Below are positions 31,796 through 42,365 of a stretch of DNA of 64,000 bases, piece by piece. The DNA is from Zizania palustris (lineage: Eukaryota > Streptophyta > Magnoliopsida > Poales > Poaceae). Positions within the stretch are counted from its first letter, which is position 1. Each line of letters begins with the position of its first letter. The stretch is taken from NCBI GenBank assembly GCA_019279435.1, contig JAAALK010000286.1, positions 20,665,931 through 20,729,930 on the forward strand, read 5' to 3'. The notes beneath the pieces were generated by a model. That model had not been told where the DNA came from, did not search any database, and saw only the letters and a list, made by a program, of their open reading frames with translations. The translations under genes and the position numbers were made by a program.

Positions 31796-34700
31796 TCATG
31801 AAAAATTGGTATCTATACCAAGAAGGAATCGAAGACCTCTTCGATCTCTAGAGCTAGGGTTGGAACGACTAGTTCCAGTGCCGGGAGTTCTAACAACTTT
31901 ACGTTTAACTCTCTTGCCTCCCTTCGAAGCTCTAAAGTCTTTTTGTTCTTGTTGAAGCTCGGCCCAAGTTCGAAGCCATTCGGGGCTCCTTTCCCAGCTT
32001 CCAAGTTCTTCAGGCTTTTTACTTCGATCTTCATCTTCGTCTTCGGACCATATAACGTCTTCAGAAGACGAAGCTTCCGAGTTAACCTCTTTTTCTTCCT
32101 CTTTAATATAAGATAGTATATCTTTGCTTACTTCGGGCGTAATTGCACCGGAGTTATTTCGAGGAACTAAAAATCGAGGCCGCTTGTAAAGTTTTAAAAG
32201 ATCGATGGTAGCCCATAATGAGCGAAGCTCGTCGTTAATGTCTAACACTTCGATATCTTCCATATGAGGCAAAGCCTAAAAACATGATAAACAAATTTTC
32301 ATTGATGAATGTACATAAGCACAAAGCTTTACATAGTCAAAGATCCTAAAACATATCTAAACCTGCGGGTTCGGAGAAGGCTGACTGCTCGAAGCTTGGG
32401 TCTGAGCTTGCTTTTGGCATTGTCCTTCGTCGATCCAAGCCTTGATCGCAGAGCGACCCTCAGCTCTCCATGAAGTTTGGAAGGCTTGCCAGGCAGCGGC
32501 CACACCTTCGGAAGGAGTCAGAAGCTGCTCGTCGTCGAAGGTAATTGGGCCCTCTCCTGCGCTCGGAGTTATCGATCGGCCCAGATCATCATAGTAACGA
32601 AGTAGGCCAACAACAGCCACTTGTCCGGAGAGTTCTCTGTAGCGAATGCCTGCTGTCTTCATCTGCTTCGCCACTCCTTGAATCCTTTTCAGCCGGCGCA
32701 GAAGAGAAATGTTGTCATCAGAAGGAAGCGTCCCGGTAGTAATGAAGTACTCCAGAACGCCTAGCAGTTGATCCATAACTTCCGCAGCTACCTTCTCGGA
32801 CTTCAGCTTATCTTCGATCAGCGCGTCCTTCACTGAAGTTAGTTCTTCCAGAACTCCGGAAAGTCTAACAGCTTATGTAGTTAAGGAATTCTTTTGATTC
32901 AAAAGCTGGCTAGCTTCCTCTCGAAGCCTAACAAGCTCGGTCCCCGCAGTAGCGTGCTCCGCCCGCATTCTGTCAACTTCTGCTCGAAGCACAATTCTTT
33001 CTGCTTCAAGCTCCTTGTTCGCAGCCTCCAAGCCTTGTCTGGCCCTGCGCTCCATTGACACCATGCTGTCCATATGAACCACTCGGCCTTCGGAGATAGT
33101 GAGATTCCGTTGAAGAGCTTCGTTTTCCTCTCGAAGGCGAGCGATTTCTCTTTCTTTTGATATATTCGCAGCTCGAGCCAAGACTGTTTGCTACGAAAAG
33201 AAAAAACCAAGGTAAGAAATTATTTGTATGTAAATTTGATGTTATTTCACAGATGCTTCGTACCTGGTATGCTGCACGTTCCATGGCAGCGTTAAGCTCC
33301 GAGCTCTCTGCTTCGCTCAGAATGGCCACCAAGTATGTCTCCCCAATAACGCGACTAGCTCGATCCAAAGGCTCGAGCAAAGTCCGAAGACCAGTTCTTC
33401 GCTCTAAGAAAGGAGCTAGAAGGGGGAGCATACTTAAAGCTTGTTGGTCATCTTCGTTTGATGAAGGCCCGGAGTGTTGAGCTGTAGTCTTCGGAGCCTC
33501 CGGAGACTGGCCCCCCTCGGAAGATTGGCTCTCGTCTGTTGACTCAGACGGAGTTGATCCAGAGCTCGCAGAGGGGAGGGAGTCCATCTTTCCTTTGCCC
33601 TTTCCAGGCCCCATCTGAGTGGCTCCTAGGATTGGCTCCGAAGCTATCGAAGGTCCAGGAACTATATCTTCCGAACGGACCTCTTCAATGGAAGCGGACT
33701 CTGTAAAAACAAAAGTGTTATACATCGTATAAATACGCAAAATAAACATAAAAGAATTATTCGAAGGTTACCTTCAATGTTCTTCTTGGCGGATCGAAGG
33801 CGAGTTCTTCATCCGAATCAAGCGTCAAGTCTTCGACTGCCGGAGCGTTCTCCTGAACAGTCGTTGTTGCTTCGTCTGGAATCGAAGCCATGGTAACTTC
33901 GACTCCACTTTCATCTACAGGAACTTCGTCCCGAGGTAAATCCTCTTGGACTGCCGAAGTCCTCATTTGCTCAAGGTTTTCTTGAGGCTCCGTCTCGTTC
34001 GCAGGTTCATCAACTTGTGGAGTCCTTTGAGCTGCATCTTCGTCAATCAGCTGCACAAGCAACCTACCTTCGTCCTCTTGGGAATCGGAGACTGAAGCCC
34101 TTGGGCTTGAAGGAGCAGGATTCTTTGGCTTTCGAGCCACCTTCTTGACCGGAGTCTTGGCGGAGCTCGAAGTCCCAGCTTTAGCTTTCCTCTTCTTGGG
34201 CCCCTTCTCTGAGGGCACCCAATCCACCAAAGGAGGCAGAGCCAATTCGAGCAGCCCCCATACTCGGTTGGATTGCTCCCAACTACCAACCAACTTGATT
34301 CTCCATTCCTTTTCGGTCGGAGTTGGGACGCCTAGAATCTTTTCCGAAGCTCTTACAATCTGCTCCAAAGTCATAGGGGCTGAGGAGGCTGAAAAACACG
34401 TTTAGTTATTCTTTCGAATGAATATGCATAATATATGTTGTTTTTGAAGTTACCTGCATGGCTTGAAGTCGAAGTAATCTTGCGAAGACCACCTTCCGAG
34501 TCCTCTTCGAAAATGATTGGCCAGTTGGCCATCAACGGAGGGATTTGGAGCCCGAGGAACTCTTCGGCTAAGTCTCGCATGCTTAACCTTCGACTGATCT
34601 TTTGAAGCAAACTAAGGAGAGCTTCGAGCTGGCCCAGATCTGGGTGCACAGGGGATTCCTTTCGGATGTTGATATCTTGAAGGGGTCCAGCTAGGTAGTT

Positions 34701-35399
34701 GCTCGCCCCAACTTCCGCGTAGAACCATTTCAAGATCCAGTCGGTGTACCATCTTGCATTGATAGCTTTACCAGGAAACCGAAGGGCGTACTCATCCCGA
34801 AGTCTAAAATTGATGCTTCCGAAGGCCACCACCAGCTTTTCACCTCCAGGGCCTATGAAGGTCTTCGGTTGGCAAGAAGCTCTATGTAGCGCTGCGAAGA
34901 TCTCTGCTCTTCCTTCGCAACCTTCGGCTCATAGCGCCCATTCGAAGATGGCAAGGCGCGCTACCGCACTTGGAGAAAGTTGGGGGAGGGTGACGTGGAA
35001 CAAGTCCAAAACTTCTCCCAAAAAATCTATTGCCGGAAGCCCCAATCCAGCTTCGAAGAAAGCTTCGAATACAACCACCTCTCCAGGCCTTGGTGACGGA
35101 ATTTTTTACTTTCCAGGTTTGCGAATCATCACCCCTGAACTAATTTTCCCTTCTACTACAATTGCCAGCAATTCCCTACTGCAGGTAGACGGGCCCAGTT
35201 GATGAGACTGGTCCAAATACTTCGTCGATGCCGGAAAGAGGTCTTGGGATCCGTTGCTTTGGGGATTTCCTCCCCTCGGCGCCATTGTCGCCATTGAAGG
35301 ATTCGGAGTCGATGCTGACAAGGTTGCAGCCGCCGCTGCTGCTGCCGCTTGTTGCCGGGCCAAGGCTGAAGGTGCCCCAGAACCTTTGGTTTTCGCCAT
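31796..35399 (-). pseudogene. Passenger gene of G1 (antisense to G1 gag-pol), five exons, decayed
   Basis: Exons on the minus strand: 35399-34454, 34388-33772, 33700-33264, 33190-32363 and 32275-31796. Introns of 65, 71, 73 and 87 nt are all GT-AG. Exons 3, 4 and 5 have the same lengths as in G2 (437, 828 and 480 nt). Product: poly-Ala/Gln N-terminus, then a domain (PRPGEVVVFEAFF...GLGLP...LPQLSPSAVARLAIFEWA...NFRLRDEYALRF...ARWYTDW) resembling the grass 'putative gypsy-type transposon' (Transposase_28) family, an acidic linker, a coiled coil and a basic tail, about 1100 residues. Broken here by TAA at 35108-35106, TGA at 34931-34929, a 22-nt loss before the donor at 33771, and TAA at 32875-32873. 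Function unknown. Confidence 0.8.
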
Positions 35400-35504
35400 T
35401 GAAGCTACTGAGTTGCTTTGGAAGAAGAATGGAGACTAGGGCACAAAGGATGGCTTGTTTGCGAGAAAGCGGTGGAAAGGTACTTAGGAAAGTTCTAGGC
35501 CCTC

Positions 35505-35512
35505 TATTTATA
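35505..35512 (-). promoter_or_regulatory. TATA box of the G1 passenger gene
   Basis: TATAAATA on the minus strand in GGCTATAAATAGAGGGCC, 106 bases upstream of the passenger ATG (35399). It lies outside the LTR, in the spacer between gene and 3' LTR, so the antisense gene has its own likely core promoter. Confidence 0.6.
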
Positions 35513-35839
35513 GCCTAGACTTCACATTTTTTACCGTTTGTACATGCCGTTTCGCATTCTTGCCCGTTACTTTTTTCCGAAATTAACGCACTACGTAACT
35601 TCCGTTAGAAGAACGAGGCTAACTGCTATTTCTTCCAAGTCTAAAAAGACTTTCGAACTTCTTAAATTAGTTCTAAGTTACTTCGAATGTAATTTTATTA
35701 GAAACTGATTCGAAGTTCACATCCTCACATAGTTCGGAGATAGTTTAAATCTGCTAACCCCTATGCATGATTATTTTTCTTGCGTATACTGCTCTCCTAA
35801 CATTACAGATTTAACGGAGAAGCGTATTCGAGGGGCTAC
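35513..35839 (-). other. Upstream region of passenger gene and G1 polypurine tract
   Basis: Promoter-side sequence of the passenger gene. On the plus strand it ends CGAGGGGCTAC just before the 3' LTR, the likely polypurine tract for G1. Confidence 0.5.
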
Positions 35840-36333
35840 TGTTGGGGGAAAATATTCCATCCTCAGGGTTATTGCGGTAACAACACAAATGCAGATAATG
35901 GATTCGAAGGTTTCCAACATGCATCTTCGGAGGTGCCTTGAGTCAAGCTCGAAGTATGAAGATGGACCTTAGTTCGGAGTATATCTTCGAACATAGACTC
36001 TTTTCAGATCTTTGCTGTCAGCTAAGATGGAAGGCTTATCTTCTTTCTCATTAGATTAGTCTTTTACCATTTTAGCCCTATTAAGGGCGCCGAATAGTTT
36101 CCACTATGTCGGTTGTAACAGAGGGGTAAAAGGGTCTTTTCCTTAATGTTTGGGCCTATAAATACCCCCCGTTTCACCCTGTAATGACGACGGAATACAA
36201 GTTATTCAATACACAATTCGAACTATTCTAAGTTATTATCCTTTCGGAGGCTTAGAACAGTTTACTTCGCAAACACTTCGTTTGTTAGTTTCTATTCTTC
36301 AAAAACCTGTTAGCGTAATCTTTTACGCCAACA
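35840..36333 (+). mobile_element. G1 3' LTR
   Basis: TGTTGGGGGAAAATATTCC...TTACGCCAACA, 494 bases. About 98% identical to the 5' LTR apart from the 9-base TATA deletion there; TATAAATA is intact here at 36157-36164. Confidence 0.9.
36157..36164 (+). promoter_or_regulatory. TATA box in G1 3' LTR
   Basis: TATAAATA flanked by CC and CCCCCC. Absent from the 5' LTR of the same element. Confidence 0.6.
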
Positions 36334-39300
36334 TTTAATAAATACGGACCTTTATTGAAATTCCATAGAAAATCAATAAAACAAGACATTTATCACACAA
36401 CCGCGAACAATACGACAAGCATTCATGGTTCATAGACCATTTTAGTACAAAAGAGTTAAAGTAAAGAGAAACTAATAAAATAAGGGTCCTAGATGAACGC
36501 CTCCTTCTAGTCTTGCCTTGACTGGGTCGCTACTCCAGACCTTCATCCTCCTCGTAGTAGACGGGCTCTGGTGGTGTAAGTCAACGGGGGTGAGTACAAT
36601 CGTACTCAGCAAGCCACCGGATGCAAATATAATGCAGAGTAATAACAAGGAAGGAAGTGGCTAACTTTGCAGAAAAAGAATATTTGTACAGCAGTTAATG
36701 TGATCAAGTTATTAATACAGAAAATTAAACATGTGTATGCATCATCTTCTAACTCGAGGGGTACAGTCAGCCCACCCTTGCTCAACAGTCCTTACATGCC
36801 ATGAATAACACAACCATTTAAGCAATAATAAACTAACTGCGAGAAGTCACACAATCCGCCCTTGACCGTGGGCTCAGCTTTTCGAAAAGATTTAAACTTT
36901 GATCAGAGGTGTACCACTGTACTCACAAGGCACGCACTCCTCCCATACACCAAAGTGTAATGAGATGACCCATACCATGGGAACTCGTGCCAAAACCTTC
37001 CGTATGGAACGCTCCAATTTGATAACACCCTCTTATGGGTTTCATATGGTTCCCCGACGCGTCGAGCCAACACCATACCACCCCTTGAGCCACGTCGGTA
37101 CAAGTCAACCGCAGGTTGCCCCTTGCCCCCTCCACTATGGTGCATCAACTCGGTTGGTTCCATACCTCCAGTTAGGACTTACTCACTAGACCTATGGTTA
37201 GTACGGAAGTGCTTTGCAACAGATCCCGCAGACCGATCCTTATAGTGCCCCGGGTGTGACCAACCAATGCCCTAGCTTGCACCCAGAACCGACCATACTT
37301 ATAACATAGCCAACTCCAATAGAATCCAAAGACGAGAATAACGGGAAAATTCATATAGTAGAATCCAACTATCTACGACTCGTTCTTTTATCCTATAGCA
37401 ATTGTGTCGGTACATTGAACACTAGCTAATATAATATTGTAGAGTGACAAGGAGTTTAGGCTCAATAAGCATGGCTTGGGTTTACACTCAAGGACGGGGA
37501 TGTACTAAATATAATGTAGGGCTTGATATTAGACTAATGCAATTACTTCCTATGTGTTATAGCAATATTTAAATAAAACATGGGCTCAATTATGATCAAA
37601 ATGGGGGTTGTGACTTTCCTTTCTCAGCAAATGGTGACGGTGGAACCTCGGGGTAATACTCCGAATCCTCGACGGTCTCGTAGTCTTCTCGATACGGAAA
37701 AATTAAATATAGCATTCAATAAACAAATCAAAATAACACAGAATATAAACATACAAGTTTATGATTTTAAATAAGGGAATTAAGCCTTTTTATTCTGAGT
37801 TTATGCTGAAAAATATTAAGAGTTAAATTTTAGGGATTTTCCTGATTTATTTATTGAGTTATGAATTTATTCCTAAAGGGATTTTATTTATTTAATTTAT
37901 AAGAATATATTGTGCAAAATAACCCTACTGTTTTTATGGCATCAAAATATAGAGAATAAAAAGATTGATTTAACAAAATTTGAATGGTGAAATTTGGAGT
38001 TAAATTGAGCAAGGTATGAATTTTCAAAGTTTAAACAATTTTTTGGAATTTTATTTAAACTGAAAAACTGTTCCTGGTCCACGGTGAAGCAGGTTCACCG
38101 TGAACCCGTGACTGTGCGCGTGGACCTGCGGGGAGTAAGTGAGATCCAACGGCTCAAAGGGCTCGATACCGGTTCAGCGCGGATGGACGGCTAGGATTAA
38201 ATCCCACGAGGGATTTAATCCCTGCCATCCAAGCGTGATCGTGCGGCCAGGACATCGTCCGGCACGGCACGCATTGGAGCAGGTAAGTTACCCTTCTTCT
38301 CCGGTGATGGTGGGCTCGGGCGCAGCAGCGATGATGACGGTGAGGGGGCTAAGCCCTGGCTCTAGGCAGGAATGGAAAGAGGAGAGGAATGGGGTCACGA
38401 CCATACCTGTGACGGCGGCGATGGGCGTTCGACGGCGACCGGTGGTGAGGGTAGACGGTGGAGGGCTCCAGGTTGAAGATGGCGGCGGCGGTCCGGTGGT
38501 CCTCATGGCCAACCAAGGGGTGGCCTGTGACGGGCAGTCGACGGGGATCCCAACGGTGGCGACGATAGCGGCGGCTCGAGGCGTCGGCGAGCGGCGGCCA
38601 GAGGTGAAGCAGAGGCGGCAGGCGTTTTGGCATCGCAAGGCTATGGTAGAGCGCAGCTAGGGCTAGGGATGAGTGGCCGAAGTGCGGTGAGGGCAAGGGG
38701 TTCTTATAGGGGGGTCCCAGCGTCCAAACGAAAGGAAACTGAAGGTTTCCTTTCTTCTCCGACGATCTTTCCTTGAGCTCGGACCCCTATCATACCTGGT
38801 GAAATCGTGTGGGAATAGGGGGAAAGCAATCGTCGGCGAGAGAGAAACCAGATCCCGGGCTCGATTTGGTGGCGCGCGGCGGCCGGCGGCGAGTTTGGAA
38901 GGGTGACCAACGGGTATGGAAAGGGGGAAGATCCCCTTCCATCGGAGACGAAGGCCCTAACAGGCGGCCCCCACCTGTCAGCGGCCGAGCGCAAAGCCAA
39001 TAGCGCCGACAGGCGGGCCACGTCTGCCAGAGACCGAAGGTGAGGGGGGAAGTGGCTGACGAGCGGGCCAGGGTGGGCGCGGGCGAGAAGGAGAGAGGGG
39101 GCGCATGCCAATAGGTCAGTCCCACATGGCAGAGACACATGCACTGGACTGGGCCGAGCTGAGGCAGATTGGGGGTTTGCTGCCCAATAAGATTTTAAAT
39201 GTATTTTTTAATTAAAATAATTTCAGTAATTCATTTATTTGCTTAGAGGTTGAATCATTGTTGATAAAAATTTGTAAAAATTCCTAAAAATATTTCTTGG

Positions 39301-39464
39301 CCCCTAGATCCTACCATAAATTTCTCAGGTTTGAATTTGAAGTATTTCCCCTTGTTTGGCTTGAATAGGGTTCTTTTAGCCTTTTCTTTGATTAAATAAA
39401 TCCTTTAAATTCCTGAAAATTCAATTTCCTTATCTTATTTATTTTTAATTTTTGGGATGTTACA
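36334..39464 (-). mobile_element. B-family LTR (B'), main part; lone LTR in A's integrase
   Basis: Starts TTTAATAAATACGGACC (first five bases are G1's target duplication) and ends GGGATGTTACA, following B's LTR throughout at perhaps 80% identity (shared ACGAACGCCTCC..., GTGCCCCGGGTG, the GGTCCACGGTGA block and the GC-rich second half). No PBS or internal region is present. TATA is at 38703-38709 (minus). The flanks are A integrase on both sides, but without a target duplication and with the integrase core missing. Frames in the GC-rich half are not supported. Confidence 0.85.
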
Positions 39465-41750
39465 ACATGGCATAGAACATTAATTCTCTGCTCCGAGGGT
39501 TCCTCAACAGAACGGTGTTATTGAGAGAAAGAACCGCACTTTGGTTGAGATGGCTAGGACGATGCTCAATGAGCACAGGGCTCCTAGAAAATTCTAGGCT
39601 GAGGCTATTAACACTGCTTGTTACATCTCAAACCGAATCTTCTTGCGCTCAATCTTGAACTTGACATCTTATGAGCTGTGTTTTGGGTGACAACCCAAAG
39701 TTACTCATCTTCGAGTTTTTGGCTGTCGTTGCTTTATCCTAAAACGTGGAAATTTGAACACATTTGAGTCGTGTTCTTCTGACGGGATCTTTTTGGGTTA
39801 CACTATACACGGTCATTCTTATCGTGTTTATAATCTGGAAACTAACACTATCATCGAGTCATGTGATGTGAATTTTGATGAATCAACCCCCTTTGTTAGT
39901 TCCACTTTTGAACAGGCAAATGAACACGACATGGAGCAAACTATCTTCGAAGAAGAAGATCCCAGAGATTTCGAGGATGAACCCCTACTACCCTCAACAT
40001 CAACCCCCGGAGCCGACCCCGCTTTGACCACTTCGACACAAGGTCCCAAAGCAACTACCTCGACATCGGTTATCTTGGACCACTCCAATGCACAAGTTGA
40101 GGGGGAGACTGCATCTCGCCGCGAGGCTCCACATCATGTTCAAAGGATGCATCCTCCTGAGAAGATCATTGGTGAGCTTGATCAAAGGGTAACACGTTCT
40201 CATGCTCATTTCATTGATTCCGCTTTTGTTGCTTTTTTCGAGCCCTTAGATGTTAGTCAAGAACTTGAAAATTTTGAGAGAAACCAAGTCTAGACTTTAG
40301 TTGATCTCCACCAAATGTTCATTTCATTGGAACAAAATGGATTTTTAAAAAACAAACAAGGGGAGGATGGGACTGTAGTTAGAAACAAGGCTAGACTTGT
40401 AGCTTAGGGTTATTCTCAATTAGAAGGGATTGATTTTACTGAGACTTTTGCACCTGTTGCTCGTCTTGAGGTCATTAGAATTTTACTTGCATTTGCGACA
40501 TCCCGTGGTTTCAAACTTTATCAAATGGATGTTAAAAGTGCTTTTCTTAATGGCTTCATAGGCGAAGATGTCTATGTAAAACAACCCCCTGACTTTGAAA
40601 ACCCCAAATACCCGCATAAAGTCCTTAAACTTCATAAGGCTCTTTATGGACTCAAGCAGGCCCCTCGGGCTTGGTATGATAGACTTAAGTCTTTTCTTCT
40701 TGAGCGGGGGTATTTGATGGGATCTGTTAACAAAACCCTTTTCACTCTCAAGCATGGCAAAGATTTCCTACTAGTTAAAATTTATGTGGATGATATCATC
40801 TTCGGTGGCTCTTCTCATGCTTTGGTTGCCGAGTTTGTAGATGCCATGAGCAGGGAGTTTGAGATGTCCATGATGGACGAACTTACTTTTTTCCTTGGTT
40901 TGCAAATCAAGCAAAGCAAACAAGGTACATTCGTTCACCAGATGAAGTACACCAAGGACCTGCTCAAGAAGTTCGACATGGCTGATGCGAAGCCCCTCAC
41001 TACTCCGATTGCTACTTCGATAGCATTGGATCCTGACGAGGATGGAGAAGCCATAGATCAGAAGGAGTTCCGAAGCATGATCGGCTCCCTCCTCTACTTG
41101 ACTGTTACGGGCCGAACATACACTTCACAGTCTATCTGTGCGCTCGTTTTCAGGTTTCGCCATGAGCTTCGCACCGCCAAGCGGTAAAGCGCATTCTCAG
41201 GTATCTCAAACATACCCTAGAATTTGGCATTTGGTATTCTGCGTCTTCCTCTTTGTGTCTTCGAGGTTATCCCGATGCAGATTTTACTAGGTGTAGGATT
41301 GATAGGAAAAGTACTTCCAGTACTTGTCATTTTCTGGGCACTTCCCTGATTTGCTGGTCTTCCCACAAACAGTCTAGTGTAGTACAATCGACGGCTGAGG
41401 CCGAATATGTTGCTGCAGCAAGCTGTTGCTCTCAGTTTTTGTGGATGATTTCCACTCTACGGGATTTCGGGTTAGATTATAGGAGTGTTACACTTTTCTG
41501 TGATAACACTAGTGCTATTTGTATTGCAAACAACCCGGTTGAGCTTTCCAGAACCAAACACATTGATGTGCGATATCATTTTCTCAGATATCATAATGAG
41601 AAGGGTGATATTGAACTTCAATATGTTGATACCCAACACCAGCTAGCCGATATTTTCACAAAACCCTCGATACTTCTCGTTTCGCCTACTTGCGTGGGGA
41701 ACTTGGTATTTGTCACCCTTACGGCATTTTGTGAGGGGAGCAGATTTTGA
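39465..41750 (+). pseudogene. pol: Element A pol, 3' half: integrase C-terminus, RT, RNase H
   Basis: Resumes within the integrase at HGIEH, with the catalytic-Glu region VIERKNRTLVEMART (39515-39560), followed by the C-terminal integrase domain and a variable acidic linker (39900-40110). The copia RT runs from about 40290 (QMDVKSAFLNG at 40525, YVDD at 40783-40794). RNase H follows (ADFTRCRIDRKSTS at about 41275, TAEAEYVAAASCC at 41395-41430, KHIDVRYHF at 41560, LADIFTKP at 41645). In-frame stops or shifts occur near 39595, 39690, 40291, 40404 and 41187. About 80 codons of the integrase core are absent between 20601 and 39465. Confidence 0.85.
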
Positions 41751-42365
41751 TTGTTTTGCATATGCTCATTATGTGTGAAATTGCATTTACATCTTTTGCA
41801 CTTTTATGCCTGATTTTAAATTCATTTAATCATGTCAGCTCAGCTTCACTTGAACTAGACTTGTCTGTCTAGAGTAGAAATAGACTAGCTTTGTGCAGTC
41901 CCTGCGTTTACTTGTCTAGTTACCTTGATTAAGTGGTGATGCTTTTATTTTCAAAATGATGAAATTACATGTTGTCATCATCTTTTTTAGATCATGTTCA
42001 ATTGAGCTGACCACATGAAAATTGGTATTAAAGTTGGCATATCTTTGCTTTATATGTCCTTGCAATTCTGCCCATTTTTAAGCTTTGCATCTTTTAACTG
42101 CTCCTTGATGCTTGTATTGCCAAAGGGGGAGAAATCTTGAGTTCTCTACAGCAAGGAGGAAAATAACTTAGGGGGAGTTTTTATCTTTCAAAGGGAAAGA
42201 TTTGCCGAAGGGACTTTTACTCTTTTGAAAAAGGGGGAGGAAAATTTTTTGTCAAGTGACATGATTTGGCTCGTTTCTGAGTTTTTATGGTCGCTTGTGT
42301 GCTGAAATTTTTCAAATTTTCTTAAACTTGAATTTGGTTGTCAATGCACTCATCAAGGGGGAGAT
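41751..42365 (+). other. Element A 3' untranslated region with four polypurine tracts
   Basis: No reading frame. Purine tracts AAAGGGGGAGAAA (42123), TTAGGGGGAG (42168), AAAGGGGGAGGAAAA (42230) and CAAGGGGGAGA (42354) appear. The last abuts the 3' LTR. No envelope-like gene is visible, unlike some Sireviruses. Confidence 0.75.

Larger units (their letters stand above)
20620..36333 (+). mobile_element. Element G1: Tat-lineage Ty3/gypsy element, interrupted by G2 and by an assembly gap
   Basis: Two ~490-bp LTRs (20620-21105 and 35840-36333), flanked by TTTAA, define the element. It has a PBS (21108-21125), the first 51 codons of gag, then the gap. After G2 its 3' part resumes at 31429 with remains of a tandem array and the antisense passenger gene (35399-31796), then the 3' LTR. 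LTRs differ by about 8 substitutions plus a 9-base deletion, so insertion is recent. The hidden pol would be recognised by analogy with G2. Confidence 0.85.

Noticed and set aside
41751..42365. Envelope-like gene expected in some Sireviruses
   Set aside because: The space between RNase H and the 3' LTR has no open frame.
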